Shown here piece after piece: positions 26,430 through 35,731 of a stretch of DNA of 64,000 nucleotides (its first letter is position 1; each line of letters begins with the position of its first letter). The notes beneath the pieces are model-generated. The model was not told the DNA's origin and searched no databases. It was given only the letters and a program-made list of their open reading frames with translations. The stretch spans positions 1 through 64,000 of the forward strand of contig CANNCO010000005.1 of assembly GCA_947503175.1 (NCBI GenBank), in the 5' to 3' direction. The position numbers were made by a program, and so were the translations under genes. Source of the stretch: an uncultured Paracoccaceae bacterium. Its GTDB lineage: Bacteria > Pseudomonadota > Alphaproteobacteria > Rhodobacterales > Rhodobacteraceae.

Positions 26430-29258
26430 ATGAAGCAAGATGCCGGTCGCACCGTAGCGGTGCTTGGCCCCACCAATACCGGAAAGACCCATTACGCGAT
26501 CGAACGGATGCTGGCGCACCGGACCGGCGTGATCGGTCTGCCTTTGCGGCTTTTGGCGCGCGAGGTTTACGACCGGATCGTTGCGGTGCGGGGTCCGTCG
26601 GTTGTGGCCCTTGTCACTGGCGAGGAGCGGATCGTACCGCCACGTGCGCAGTATTGGGTCTGCACCGTGGAGGCGATGCCCGACGGCATGGGATGCGATT
26701 TTCTGGCCGTTGACGAGATCCAGTTGTGTGCCGACCCGGAGCGCGGTCATGTCTTCACCGACCGCCTGATGCGGGCGCGGGGCCTGCACGAGACGCTGTT
26801 TCTGGGGGCCGAGACCATGCGCAGCGTGATCGCGGCGCTTGTTCCCGGTGTCGAGTTCATGCGGCGCGAGCGGTTTTCCGATCTGGCGTGGTCAGGTTCG
26901 AAAAAGATAAGCCGGATGCCGGTAAGGTCGGCCATCGTCGGGTTTTCGGTCGAAAACGTTTATGCCATTGCCGAGGTAATCCGCCGTCAAAAGGGAGGGG
27001 CGGCTGTTGTCATGGGGGCGCTCAGCCCGCGGACCCGGAACGCTCAGGTTGAGATGTACCAGTCGGGCGAGGTCGACTACATGGTCGCGACCGACGCCAT
27101 CGGCATGGGCCTGAACCTTGATATCGACCATGTGGCGTTCTCATCGCTCACGAAATTCGATGGCCGTCGGATGCGCCATCTGGCGCCCAACGAACTGGCG
27201 CAGATTGCGGGACGGGCCGGTCGGTATCAGAAGATGGGAACATTCGGTGTCACTGGCGAGGCACCGCCCCTGGCGGACGAAGTCATCACGGCGATTACCG
27301 AGCATCGGTTCACGCCGATCCGCAAGCTGCAATGGCGCAATCCGGCGCTTGAGTTCGGATCGGTCGACCGGCTGATCGCCGCGCTCGAAGCCCCGTCGCA
27401 GGACGATCTGCTGGTGCGCGCCCGGGAAGCCGACGATCTGATGGCGCTCAAGGCCTTGTCCGGTATCGCCGAGGTCAGCGCCCGGGCGACCAACCCGGCC
27501 TCGGTCCGGCTTTTGTGGGATGTCTGCCGAATACCCGATTTTCGCGGGATCAGCCATGCCGAACATGCGAGCCTGCTGCAGGCAATTTTCGGCTTCCTGC
27601 ACGAAAGCGGGCAGGTCCCCGATGACTGGCTGGGCCGCCAGATCCACCGCATCGACCGGCCAGAGGGCGGTATCGACGCATTATCGAAACGTCTGGCGTA
27701 TATCCGCACATGGACATATGTCGCGCAGCGCAAAGGGTGGACCAGCGACGAATCCCGTTGGCGTGATGCGACGCGCGCTGTAGAAGATCGCCTGTCCGAC
27801 GCGCTTCACGGCGCGCTAACGCAAAGATTTGTCGACCGGCGCACCGCTGTGCTGTTGCGCCGATTGAAGCAGAAGGAGAGCCTTGTGGCCGAGGTGAATG
27901 ACAAGGGCGAAGTGACGGTCGAGGGCCAGTTCGTTGGCCGGCTTGAAGGATTTCGGTTCCGGCAGGATGCGTCGGCTACCGGCGACGAGGCCAAGACGAT
28001 CCGTCAGGCCGGGCTTCAGGCGCTTGCGCCGCAGTTCCACCTGCGCGCCGACAGGTTCTACAACGCGCCCGATACCGAGATCGACTTTACCGAACAGGGC
28101 GGGCTGATGTGGGGCGAGTCTGCCGTCGGTAAACTGGTCGCCGGTGCAGAGCCGCTGCGGCCCGAAGTTCAGGCCTTCGTGGATGACGAAGCGGGCGCCG
28201 ATGTGGCCCAGAAGGTCCAGCGGCGTCTTCAGCATTTCATCGACCGAAAGATCGCAACGCTGTTCGAACCGCTGGTCGGCCTTCAGCGGGACGAGACGCT
28301 TCAGGGCCTGGCCCGCGGCTTTGCCTTCCAGCTTGTGGAACATCTGGGCATCGTGCCGCGCGCGCGTGTGGCGAGCGATGTGAAAGGGCTGGATCAGGAT
28401 GCGCGCGCGGGGCTGCGCAAACACGGGATCCGGTTTGGCCAGTTCACGATCTTCATGCCGGCGCTTCTGAAGCCCGCACCCACGCGTTTGCGGCTGGTTT
28501 TGTGGTCGCTTACGTGCAAGCTGGACGAGTTTCCCGAAAGCCCGCCGCCGGGTCTTGTGACAGTGCCGACGGTCAAGGGTGCGCCCGAAGGCTATCACGA
28601 AATGGCCGGCTATCGTGCTGCGGGCGAACGGGCGATCCGGATCGATATGTTGGAGCGCCTTGCCGATATGCTGCGCGCCGAAGACAGCCGCGGCGGGTTC
28701 GAGGCCAAGGCGGATATGCTATCAATCACCGGCATGACGTTGGAGCAGTTTGCGGGGCTGATGCAGGGGCTGGGCTATCAGGCCGAGCGGGGGGAGCGTT
28801 CGAAGGTGCGAGCGGTTGCTGAAAGTATGGCTGAGACACCTGCCGAGGACGCTCCGGCTGAGGACGCGAAACCAGACGCCGCGGAGGCGGTAGATGCGAT
28901 CGAGCCGGACGCTCCGAAAGAGGAGGCCGTGGTGGCTGAAACGGCTGCCGAAGCACCGGCCGAGTCTGCGAGTTCCAAACAGGCAACACCGGATGCGGAC
29001 ACGGCCGACGAGCCGGAAGTGTTCTACACTTTCCGCTGGGGCGGCAATCGAGGACGCGGCGAAGGTGGTGATGACCGGCGCCGTTCCGGTGGAAAGCCGC
29101 GCGGCAAGCAGGGCGGGAAGCCCGATGGCAAGGCCCGCGGCAAACGTCCGCCAAGGAAAGACGGTCCCAAAAGCTATAGCGCGCGGCCCGCGAAGAAGGA
29201 CAAGATCGATCCCGACAATCCTTTCGCCGCCGCGCTTATGGGACTGAAAAAGGACTGA
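26430..29258 (+). CDS. Suv3-like ATP-dependent RNA helicase
   Basis: 942 residues. Walker A LGPTNTGKTHYA at 11-22, Walker B/DEx motif AVDEIQLC near 90-97, motif VI QIAGRAGRYQKMG, followed by the Suv3 C-terminal domains. This family is best known as the mitochondrial degradosome helicase SUPV3L1, and alphaproteobacteria carry close relatives. The last 150 residues are low complexity: first acidic and Ala/Pro/Glu-rich, then basic and Gly/Lys/Arg-rich (SGGKPRGKQGGKPDGKARGK), a likely RNA-binding tail. An S4 RNA-binding gene follows immediately, pointing to a shared role in RNA turnover or ribosome work. Confidence 0.9.
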   Translation: MKQDAGRTVAVLGPTNTGKTHYAIERMLAHRTGVIGLPLRLLAREVYDRIVAVRGPSVVALVTGEERIVPPRAQYWVCTVEAMPDGMGCDFLAVDEIQLCADPERGHVFTDRLMRARGLHETLFLGAETMRSVIAALVPGVEFMRRERFSDLAWSGSKKISRMPVRSAIVGFSVENVYAIAEVIRRQKGGAAVVMGALSPRTRNAQVEMYQSGEVDYMVATDAIGMGLNLDIDHVAFSSLTKFDGRRMRHLAPNELAQIAGRAGRYQKMGTFGVTGEAPPLADEVITAITEHRFTPIRKLQWRNPALEFGSVDRLIAALEAPSQDDLLVRAREADDLMALKALSGIAEVSARATNPASVRLLWDVCRIPDFRGISHAEHASLLQAIFGFLHESGQVPDDWLGRQIHRIDRPEGGIDALSKRLAYIRTWTYVAQRKGWTSDESRWRDATRAVEDRLSDALHGALTQRFVDRRTAVLLRRLKQKESLVAEVNDKGEVTVEGQFVGRLEGFRFRQDASATGDEAKTIRQAGLQALAPQFHLRADRFYNAPDTEIDFTEQGGLMWGESAVGKLVAGAEPLRPEVQAFVDDEAGADVAQKVQRRLQHFIDRKIATLFEPLVGLQRDETLQGLARGFAFQLVEHLGIVPRARVASDVKGLDQDARAGLRKHGIRFGQFTIFMPALLKPAPTRLRLVLWSLTCKLDEFPESPPPGLVTVPTVKGAPEGYHEMAGYRAAGERAIRIDMLERLADMLRAEDSRGGFEAKADMLSITGMTLEQFAGLMQGLGYQAERGERSKVRAVAESMAETPAEDAPAEDAKPDAAEAVDAIEPDAPKEEAVVAETAAEAPAESASSKQATPDADTADEPEVFYTFRWGGNRGRGEGGDDRRRSGGKPRGKQGGKPDGKARGKRPPRKDGPKSYSARPAKKDKIDPDNPFAAALMGLKKD

Positions 29259-29262
29259 GGGC

Positions 29263-29535
29263 CTGGACAGTTCTGCCACCATCCGGCTGGACAAATGGCT
29301 TTGGCAGGCCCGGTTCTATCGGACGCGGACGCTTGCGACCGAGATGGTTACACGCGGAAAGGTACGGGTAAATGCGCGGCTTACCAAGAAACCGGCGGCG
29401 GCCTTGCATGTGGGCGATGTGCTGACACTGGTGCAGGGACGCGAGGTGCGGGTCGTGCGCGTCCTGGGGTTTCCCGAACGACGCGGCCCGGCCAGCGAAG
29501 CGGCGCGTCTTTTCGAGGATGTCAACCTTGGTTGA
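29263..29535 (+). CDS. S4-domain RNA-binding protein (HslR-like), probable CTG start
   Basis: 90 residues of S4 domain: IRLDKWLWQARFYRTRTLAT, GKVRVNARLTKKPAAALHVG, then VLTLVQG. HslR/Hsp15 relatives bind 50S subunits with stalled nascent chains. The domain's N-terminal part is coded upstream of the first ATG (29344), and the frame is closed by a stop at 29245, so the start must be non-ATG; CTG at 29263, just after GAGG, is the only fair candidate. Four bases from the helicase stop. An ATG-only call would lose 27 residues of the domain. Confidence 0.8.
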   Translation: MDSSATIRLDKWLWQARFYRTRTLATEMVTRGKVRVNARLTKKPAAALHVGDVLTLVQGREVRVVRVLGFPERRGPASEAARLFEDVNLG

Positions 29536-29635
29536 CACATTTTGCCGCGTATTGTCAGATGTGACGCGCCATCGGCTTGCAGGGGACTGCGGCGTCAATT
29601 AACTCGGTCATAAGTAAGGATTACGGGATTCGCCC

Positions 29636-29974
29636 ATGACCTATGTGGTGACGGACAACTGCATTGCCTGCAAGTACACCGACTGCGTCGAGGTCTGTCC
29701 GGTGGACTGCTTCTACGAGGGTGAGAACATGCTTGTGATCCACCCGGACGAGTGCATCGATTGCGGGGTTTGCGAGCCGGAATGTCCCGCCGATGCGATC
29801 CGCCCCGACACCGAGCCGGACATGGAAAAGTGGGTGGAGTTCAACCGCAAGTACTCCGAGGACTGGCCTGTGATCATCACGAAGAAGGACCCGCTGCCGG
29901 AGGCGGATGACCGTGACGGCGAATCGGGGAAGATGGAGAAATACTTCTCCGAAGCACCGGGCGAGGGGGGCTGA
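29636..29974 (+). CDS. fdxA: 7Fe ferredoxin
   Basis: 112 residues. Cys pattern [17 protein letters not shown] near 9-25 (3Fe-4S with one ligand from the second set) and [12 protein letters not shown] near 40-51 (4Fe-4S), then the alphaproteobacterial FdxA C-terminal extension. Cytoplasmic electron carrier. Ends at the terminator at 30195-30231. Confidence 0.96.
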   Translation: MTYVVTDNCIACKYTDCVEVCPVDCFYEGENMLVIHPDECIDCGVCEPECPADAIRPDTEPDMEKWVEFNRKYSEDWPVIITKKDPLPEADDRDGESGKMEKYFSEAPGEGG

Positions 29975-30194
29975 CGCGAAGCTGCATAGGAATGCGGTTT
30001 CGCCCCTTGTTTATCTACTTACGTTACGGCACGAGACACTGTTTTTCCCGTCCTTACGGACGCTTAGCGCCGCCAGACTGGAAATCGTCCGGTTTTTTTG
30101 CTATATTTGTATGATAAGAAGCAACGCTTTGGGCCTCTCGTTTGTGAAAATCGTCACATAGCGGGACAAGGTGCCGGACAAAGAAACGAGAACG

Positions 30195-30231
30195 ACGGGG
30201 AGATATACGTGTGTCCCTGCCGTCTTTTTTG
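30195..30231 (+). terminator. intrinsic terminator in the fdxA-carD gap
   Basis: GACGG...CCGTC with inner GGA/TCC pairing, then TTTTTT. It lies 221 bases after fdxA and 39 before carD, so it may end fdxA or act as an attenuator in the carD leader. Confidence 0.6.
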
Positions 30232-30269
30232 TCGACATGGCCCAGTGCAATTAAGGAATGACGCCCGCG

Positions 30270-30782
30270 ATGAGCAAGACCAGTAAATCGGAATTTCGGC
30301 CCAACGACTACGTTGTGTATCCCGCCCATGGGGTCGGTCAGATCGTGTCGATCGAGAAGCAGGAAGTGGCGGGGATGAACCTCGAGCTTTTCGTGATCTC
30401 GTTCGAGAAGGACAAGATGACCCTGCGTGTGCCGACCAACAAGGCCGAGGATGTGGGCATGCGCTCGCTCTCGTCGCCTGACATCGTGTCGAAGGCGATG
30501 ACGACGCTGAAGGGCAAGGCGCGGGTGAAGCGGGCCATGTGGTCGCGCCGGGCGCAGGAATATGAACAGAAGATCAACTCCGGCGACCTGATCGCGATTG
30601 CCGAGGTCGTGCGCGACCTGCACCGGACCGATGATCAGCGTGAACAAAGCTATTCCGAACGTCAGCTTTACGAGGCGGCGCTTGAGCGCCTTACGCGGGA
30701 AGTGGCCGCTGTTCAGGGCTTCGATGAGGGCGACGCCCAGCGCAAGGTGGACGACGTGCTGATGAGCCGCGCAGCCGCCTGA
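30270..30782 (+). CDS. carD: CarD/CdnL-family RNA polymerase-binding regulator
   Basis: 170 residues from the second in-frame ATG at 30270, chosen because AAGGA lies against the first ATG (30258), too close to serve it. N-terminal RNA-polymerase interaction domain (FRPNDYVVYPAHGVGQIVSI near 9-28) and C-terminal helical DNA-contact domain (WSRRAQEYEQKINSGDLI). CdnL in alphaproteobacteria stabilises open complexes at rRNA and biosynthetic promoters. Confidence 0.95.
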   Translation: MSKTSKSEFRPNDYVVYPAHGVGQIVSIEKQEVAGMNLELFVISFEKDKMTLRVPTNKAEDVGMRSLSSPDIVSKAMTTLKGKARVKRAMWSRRAQEYEQKINSGDLIAIAEVVRDLHRTDDQREQSYSERQLYEAALERLTREVAAVQGFDEGDAQRKVDDVLMSRAAA

Positions 30783-30805
30783 GCCGGGCTTCCTGAAGAT
30801 AAAGA

Positions 30806-30840
30806 AACGCCGCCCGAGCAAGGGCGGCGTTTTGCATTTT
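30806..30840. terminator. bidirectional intrinsic terminator
   Basis: AACGCCGCCC-GAGCAA-GGGCGGCGTT, a perfect 10-bp stem. T-rich on the plus side (TTTTGCATTTT) and on the minus side (TTTCTTTATC), so it serves both carD and the convergent antiporter gene. Confidence 0.9.
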
Positions 30841-30861
30841 CGGCGCGTCAGATGAGCGTCG

Positions 30862-32736
30862 TCAGGCGCTCTTCTGTCGGCCTTCGTCCAGCTGCGCTAC
30901 CAGTTCGGTCTCCAGTTCCTTGTCCAATTCGCGGGCTCGGGCGACGTATTCCGGGTTCTCGGAGACGGGTTTGTTCGGATCCCAGAGGGCTGCCAGGTCG
31001 CGCAACGCCTCGCGGTCACGATGGAAGAAGAACTGTTCCATCTCGGCGGCTTCGTATTCAGAAAGCCCCATATTCTCAAGAACATAGCGCCCTGCGCGCA
31101 GGGAGCTGTCGAACATCTCGCGGACGATGTCGTTCGCACCGGCGCGGTACAGCTCGTAGGTGTGCACCCGGTCATGGGCACGGGCCACGATATGCAGATC
31201 GGGGCGTTCGCGGCGCGCGTAATGGACCAGTTTCACCGCCGCTTTCTTGTCATCCAGCGCGACGACCAGCACCTTGGCTGTTTCCAGCCCTGCCGCGTGA
31301 AGAAGCTCCGGCCGGGTCGGATCGCCGAAGAAACCCTTGAACCCGAAACGGCGCATGAGCTGGATTGTCTTGAGATCGTGATCCAGAACGGTTGTCTTGA
31401 AGCCGGACATCTGCACAAGGCGGTTCACGACCTGGCCGAACCGGCCGATCCCGGCAATGATCACTGGTTGCTGATCGTCGATTTCGTCGTGCTCCACGTC
31501 TTCGTCGATATCCTCTATCCGCTTCGACAGACGCTCATAGGCGATGAAGAACAGGGGCGTCAGCAGCATCGACAAGCTGATCATCAGAAGGATGGTCTGA
31601 CCCAGTTCCGGGAAAAGGACGCTTTGCTGCAGCGAGAACGAGACCAACACAAAGCCGAATTCCCCCGCCTGCGCGAGGCCAAGGGTAAAGAGCCACCGGT
31701 CGCGCCCCCTGATCTTGAAGATGAGGGCGAGCAAGTACAGGATCGCGCCTTTTGCGATCATGACAGCGAGGGTCAGACCAACGATCGAAAGAGGATCGCC
31801 GAACAGGATCCCGAAGTTGATCCCCGCCCCGACGGTGATGAAGAAAAGCCCCAGGAGCAGCCCCTTGAACGGTTCAAGGTCGCTTTCCAGTTCATGACGG
31901 AACTCAGAGTTGGCCAGAACGACACCGGCAAGGAATGTCCCAAGGGCCGGTGAGAGGCCGACAAGCGTCATCAGAAACGCGATGCCCACGACGATCAGCA
32001 GCGCGAATGCGGTATACATCTCGCGCAACCGCGCGGCGTGGATGAAGCGGAACAGGGGCCGGGTCGCAAAGACGCCGAACAGGATCACGACGACTACCGC
32101 CGCCAGTGTGACGAGTGTGACCCCCCATCCCGGAAGCCCCTCGACCAGCGACATGGCGTGGTGTCCGTGATCATCCTCGACGGCACGGGCAATCGAACCA
32201 TCAGTGTTGAATGTCAGCGGTGCCGCAACCGCGAGCAACGGCAAAAGAGCCAGCATCGGGATTACCGCGATGTCCTGCGTGAGCAGGACGGAGAAGGACG
32301 AGCGCCCCCCGTTTGTCTGCATAAGCCCCTTTTCGGACAGGGTCTGCAGCACGATAGCCGTCGACGAGAGGGCAAAGATCATACCGATTGCCACGGACGT
32401 CTGCCACGGCAGGCCAAGCGCCATCGCACCTGCCGTCACCACAGCGACCGTCAGGACCACTTGCAGGCCACCAAGCCCGAGCAGGCGGTGCCGCATGTCC
32501 CAAAGCGCGCGGGGGTCAAGCTCCAGCCCGATCAGGAACAGCATCATGACCACGCCGAATTCGGCAAAATGCTGAAGATCCTGGGTTTCTGATCCGACGA
32601 TGCCCAGAAGCGGCCCGATCACGATCCCGGCCAGCAGGTATCCCAGTACCGAACCCAGGCCCAGACGCGAGGCGATGGGTACTGCGATGACCGCGGCGGC
32701 CAGATAAATCGTCGCTTGGGTCAGAAAACCTTCCAT
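30862..32736 (-). CDS. KefB/KefC-type monovalent cation:proton antiporter (CPA2)
   Basis: 624 residues. About 12 membrane helices (LGLGSVLGYLLAGIVIGP near 25-42; FLIGLELDPRALW; STAIVLQTL), then a cytoplasmic TrkA-N (RCK) domain near 415-530 with the nucleotide motif IAGIGRFGQVV and acid-binding HARRERP-type strand, and an acidic/basic helical tail. K+ efflux in exchange for H+, gated by nucleotide or glutathione conjugates in E. coli relatives. No KefF/KefG ancillary gene next to it. Confidence 0.93.
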   Translation of the reverse strand: MEGFLTQATIYLAAAVIAVPIASRLGLGSVLGYLLAGIVIGPLLGIVGSETQDLQHFAEFGVVMMLFLIGLELDPRALWDMRHRLLGLGGLQVVLTVAVVTAGAMALGLPWQTSVAIGMIFALSSTAIVLQTLSEKGLMQTNGGRSSFSVLLTQDIAVIPMLALLPLLAVAAPLTFNTDGSIARAVEDDHGHHAMSLVEGLPGWGVTLVTLAAVVVVILFGVFATRPLFRFIHAARLREMYTAFALLIVVGIAFLMTLVGLSPALGTFLAGVVLANSEFRHELESDLEPFKGLLLGLFFITVGAGINFGILFGDPLSIVGLTLAVMIAKGAILYLLALIFKIRGRDRWLFTLGLAQAGEFGFVLVSFSLQQSVLFPELGQTILLMISLSMLLTPLFFIAYERLSKRIEDIDEDVEHDEIDDQQPVIIAGIGRFGQVVNRLVQMSGFKTTVLDHDLKTIQLMRRFGFKGFFGDPTRPELLHAAGLETAKVLVVALDDKKAAVKLVHYARRERPDLHIVARAHDRVHTYELYRAGANDIVREMFDSSLRAGRYVLENMGLSEYEAAEMEQFFFHRDREALRDLAALWDPNKPVSENPEYVARARELDKELETELVAQLDEGRQKSA

Positions 32737-32932
32737 GGGGGCCTTTCGGTTCGAATGCTTGGCCGCGGACTCGATACGGACCTTAAGATAGTGGGCAGGT
32801 CTTCATATTCGGTGTCCTTCGTAACCGGGGCATGATTGGACCTTTGTCCGAAAGGTTAGCCGTGCAAGTCGTCAACTGTCCACGGCAACCGTTTGCGTGG
32901 GCTTGGTTCTCCGGTGGTCGGGCGATGGGTGC

Positions 32933-34894
32933 CTAGCCGGAAGGCACCCGGAGTACAACGTTCCGTCCGCCTTTGACATAGCGGAGTTCGTTGTCGCCGA
33001 TGGCGGCGATGCGCCCGCCGTCGAGCCGGTCGCCCACCTCGACCTTCTGATAGCGACCCGAGGGAAGCCGGACGAGGGCCCTCCGCTGGCCGTCCGATCC
33101 ATAGACCCCGATCAGGTTGAGCTGGCGCAGGTTGATCGCGTTTTCTATCGTCGCCTGACGCGCGACCGAGGCTGAACTTGGGATCGACGGCTGAACCGGA
33201 ACCAGCGCCGCGACAGCCGCCGCCGGTGTCGTGCCGGGCGTTTCCGTTGCCTGTTGCCGGCGCACGGCTTCGACGATTGCCCCGAAATCGCTGGGGCGGC
33301 TGGACGGCGCGCGGGAGACTTCGACAGCCAGCGGGCTGGGCCTGCTCGTCTCTGCTGCTGCAATGGCCACCTCTTGCGCGGATTCTGGGCGTTCCCGGGC
33401 GCGGATCGTTGCCAGTTCTGTCAGCGTCCGCCCGCCAAGCCGGGCCCGCTCCATGCGTTCGATCAGGTCGGAGGGCCGCGCGCGGGGTTGCTTGCCGGCA
33501 AGGGCCAGCGCGACCTCTGGGTCGGGCGCCGCGACCGCTGTGGCCGGGCGATCAGGCGGGGTTAGCTGAGGGCGGCCTAGTGTGACGATCAGACCGTCCG
33601 GTGTCAGCGCCCCTTCGGGCGTCGCGATCACAAGTCCGCGCTCGTCGAGATCGAACACCACCGCGGCATCCGGTGGGGGGGGAGGTGCCTGTGGCGGGTT
33701 CTGATCCGGCAAAGCCGCGAAAAGAGCGAATGCATCATCGGGCTGGATCACCGGGTCGATCGACGCGAGATAAAGCGTATCAAGTGTCTCGCCCACGGGG
33801 TCGGGCGGTGGTGGAGGCGGCGTCTGCCAGATGTCAGCAGAAGTCAGGGCCGACGGGTCGGGCATTTCGCGCGCATCGGCAAGGCTGTCGGGGCCCGCCG
33901 ATACAAGGCCTGCACGCCCGCGCATCTGTTCGGGCGTCGCAATGACGCTGTCGGGATCGAGCGCCGCCAGTTGGGCGTGTCCGGTATCGTCGTCAATGAC
34001 CGTCAGGGCAGAAAGCCGGGCAAGACCGGGGGCGGCTTCGGCCCCCTCCGGCATTCCGGGCGTGTAAGCCATCTGGGTACCGCCGCCCGGGGCGATAAGC
34101 GTCACCGCGACCCAGACGAGCGTAGCGAGAGCCAGAGCGCCGCCACCGGCTATAGCGGCGAGAATGCCCCAACGCCCACGCGGTGGGCGCGAGGCCGGGC
34201 GGCTGGCCGGTCTGGCAGCGCCTCGGGCCGCTGGAGGGACCACGGCACGCGCAGAGGTTTCAGGCTGACGAAGGGTCAGTTCCGGTTCGGCACCCTCCTT
34301 GAAGTCGGGGGCAAAGATGTTCTCGGTCTGCGCCGCTTCGGTGGCTATCGGGGCCGGCTCGGTCTCGGATCGCGCGGTGGCGAAGACCGGAGTTGCGCTG
34401 TTCGAAGCAGCGTGCCGAGCAGCCTCGGTTGGACCGAAATCGGGGATGTCCGGAAACTCGTCCGGACCGGGCCGCGCCGTGAACCGCACGGGATTGAAAT
34501 CATAGGTGTTGGCGAAGCCCTCGGCCTCATCCAGGGTATTGATTTCCAGCGCAGCGACAGCAATGCCGGCCGCCACGCGCCGCCAGTCAAAAACAAGATC
34601 TTCGACCGGGCAGATGGTGAGCGTCGTCAGGACATCGGCGACAAACGCGTCAATCCGGGACGTGTCTTCGGGGGGATCGGGCAGCACCCGGTAGAGAATC
34701 TGCGACGGGGGGATGATCAGATCTGTCTCGAGCGGACCGTCAGACCGTTCGGCGGCCAGATCACGCAAGGAACGCATCCGGGTCGGCAGATCGGGATCTT
34801 CCAGCGCGACCGTGTCGAGTATTACCCAATCTCCGTCCTGCCGCTGAAGCAGCCGGATGCCGTCGTGGTCAAGATCAAGCGCGAAGGCTGACAT
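32933..34894 (-). CDS. orphan bitopic protein with GspL/PilM-like and GspC/PilP-like ends
   Basis: 653 residues from ATG 34894 (GAGGGACG upstream; the longer frame to 34990 overlaps the divergent promoter). Residues 1-140: cytoplasmic domain starting FALDLDHDGIRLLQ, similar in layout to ASKHA-like PilM/GspL domains. 140-240: Pro/Ala-rich linker. One membrane helix near 243-268 (WGILAAIAGGGALALATLVW). Then a long Ala/Pro-rich periplasmic stretch with PPPPP runs, and a C-terminal beta domain (580-653: LNLIGVYGSDGQRRALVRLP, then VGDRLDGGRIAAIGDNELRY) much like the inner-membrane connector domain of GspC/PilP. No other secretion or pilus gene is near. The domain likeness is by eye, moderate. Confidence 0.7.
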   Translation of the reverse strand: MSAFALDLDHDGIRLLQRQDGDWVILDTVALEDPDLPTRMRSLRDLAAERSDGPLETDLIIPPSQILYRVLPDPPEDTSRIDAFVADVLTTLTICPVEDLVFDWRRVAAGIAVAALEINTLDEAEGFANTYDFNPVRFTARPGPDEFPDIPDFGPTEAARHAASNSATPVFATARSETEPAPIATEAAQTENIFAPDFKEGAEPELTLRQPETSARAVVPPAARGAARPASRPASRPPRGRWGILAAIAGGGALALATLVWVAVTLIAPGGGTQMAYTPGMPEGAEAAPGLARLSALTVIDDDTGHAQLAALDPDSVIATPEQMRGRAGLVSAGPDSLADAREMPDPSALTSADIWQTPPPPPPDPVGETLDTLYLASIDPVIQPDDAFALFAALPDQNPPQAPPPPPDAAVVFDLDERGLVIATPEGALTPDGLIVTLGRPQLTPPDRPATAVAAPDPEVALALAGKQPRARPSDLIERMERARLGGRTLTELATIRARERPESAQEVAIAAAETSRPSPLAVEVSRAPSSRPSDFGAIVEAVRRQQATETPGTTPAAAVAALVPVQPSIPSSASVARQATIENAINLRQLNLIGVYGSDGQRRALVRLPSGRYQKVEVGDRLDGGRIAAIGDNELRYVKGGRNVVLRVPSG

Positions 34895-35038
34895 CGTCCC
34901 TCGGAGGTTCGGGCGGTCGCAGTCGCCCACCACGACCGCCGGGTAATCGTAACGCAGCATGACGCTGAGGAAAAGGTGACGCGGTCGCAAATATCGGGCA
35001 GATTTGCGGCAACAGGCAACTCTTTGGGAGAAAGCAGA

Positions 35039-35731
35039 ATGCTGCGCAATTTGGTGATCGTGATCGGGTTGGTTCTGGCGGCAGGGGCCGCTTGGGCCGA
35101 GACACCCCCTCGAACAATTACTGTAACGGGCGAAGGACGCATCGACGTTGAGCCTGATATGGCAACCGTCAGACTCGGTGTCGAAACGCAGGCCCCCGGC
35201 GCACGCGAAGCCATTGATACGAACAACCGGGCCATGGCCGGTGTGTTGGATCGGTTGCGCGCTGTGGGAATCGAAGACCGGGACTTGCAGACATCAAGTT
35301 TCTTCGTTGAAACGGTGTGGGACCGCAACAACAGCGGACAGGAACCGAAGGTCACAGGGTTCTCAGCAGTGAACATGCTGACTGTTCGGGTGCGGGATAT
35401 CGATCGCTTGGGGGAAGTAATTGGCGAGGTCACGCGCGATGGTGCCAACAGGTTCAGCGGCGTTACCTTTGGGCTGCAAGATTCGTCAGACGTAAAAAAT
35501 GCTGTGCGCCGTGATGCCGTGGCCAAGGCGCAGGCCCTAGCAGAGCTTTACGCCGAGGCAGCGGGGGTGAAACTAGGACCTTTGCGCACGCTATCCGAAT
35601 TTGGTGCCGACGGCGTACCCACGCCAATGGGGCGGGCGCAAATGGAGACGGTTCTTGCTGAACCAGTCATGGCAACCGGCGAAGTCTCTCTCTCAGCCCG
35701 CGTGACCCTTGTCTATGAGATTGCCGACTAG
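35039..35731 (+). CDS. SIMPL-domain periplasmic protein
   Basis: 230 residues from the ATG at 35039 with GGGAGA upstream. Signal peptide 1-20 (LAAGAAWA). The SIMPL/DUF541 domain covers the rest: ITVTGEGRIDVEPDMATVRLGV near 27-48, GIEDRDLQTSSFFVET, FGLQDSSDVKNAVRRDAVAKA, and the last VTLVYEI. Relatives include oxidative-stress protein YggE and BP26. Ends overlapping convergent metY by 4 bases. Confidence 0.92.
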   Translation: MLRNLVIVIGLVLAAGAAWAETPPRTITVTGEGRIDVEPDMATVRLGVETQAPGAREAIDTNNRAMAGVLDRLRAVGIEDRDLQTSSFFVETVWDRNNSGQEPKVTGFSAVNMLTVRVRDIDRLGEVIGEVTRDGANRFSGVTFGLQDSSDVKNAVRRDAVAKAQALAELYAEAAGVKLGPLRTLSEFGADGVPTPMGRAQMETVLAEPVMATGEVSLSARVTLVYEIAD

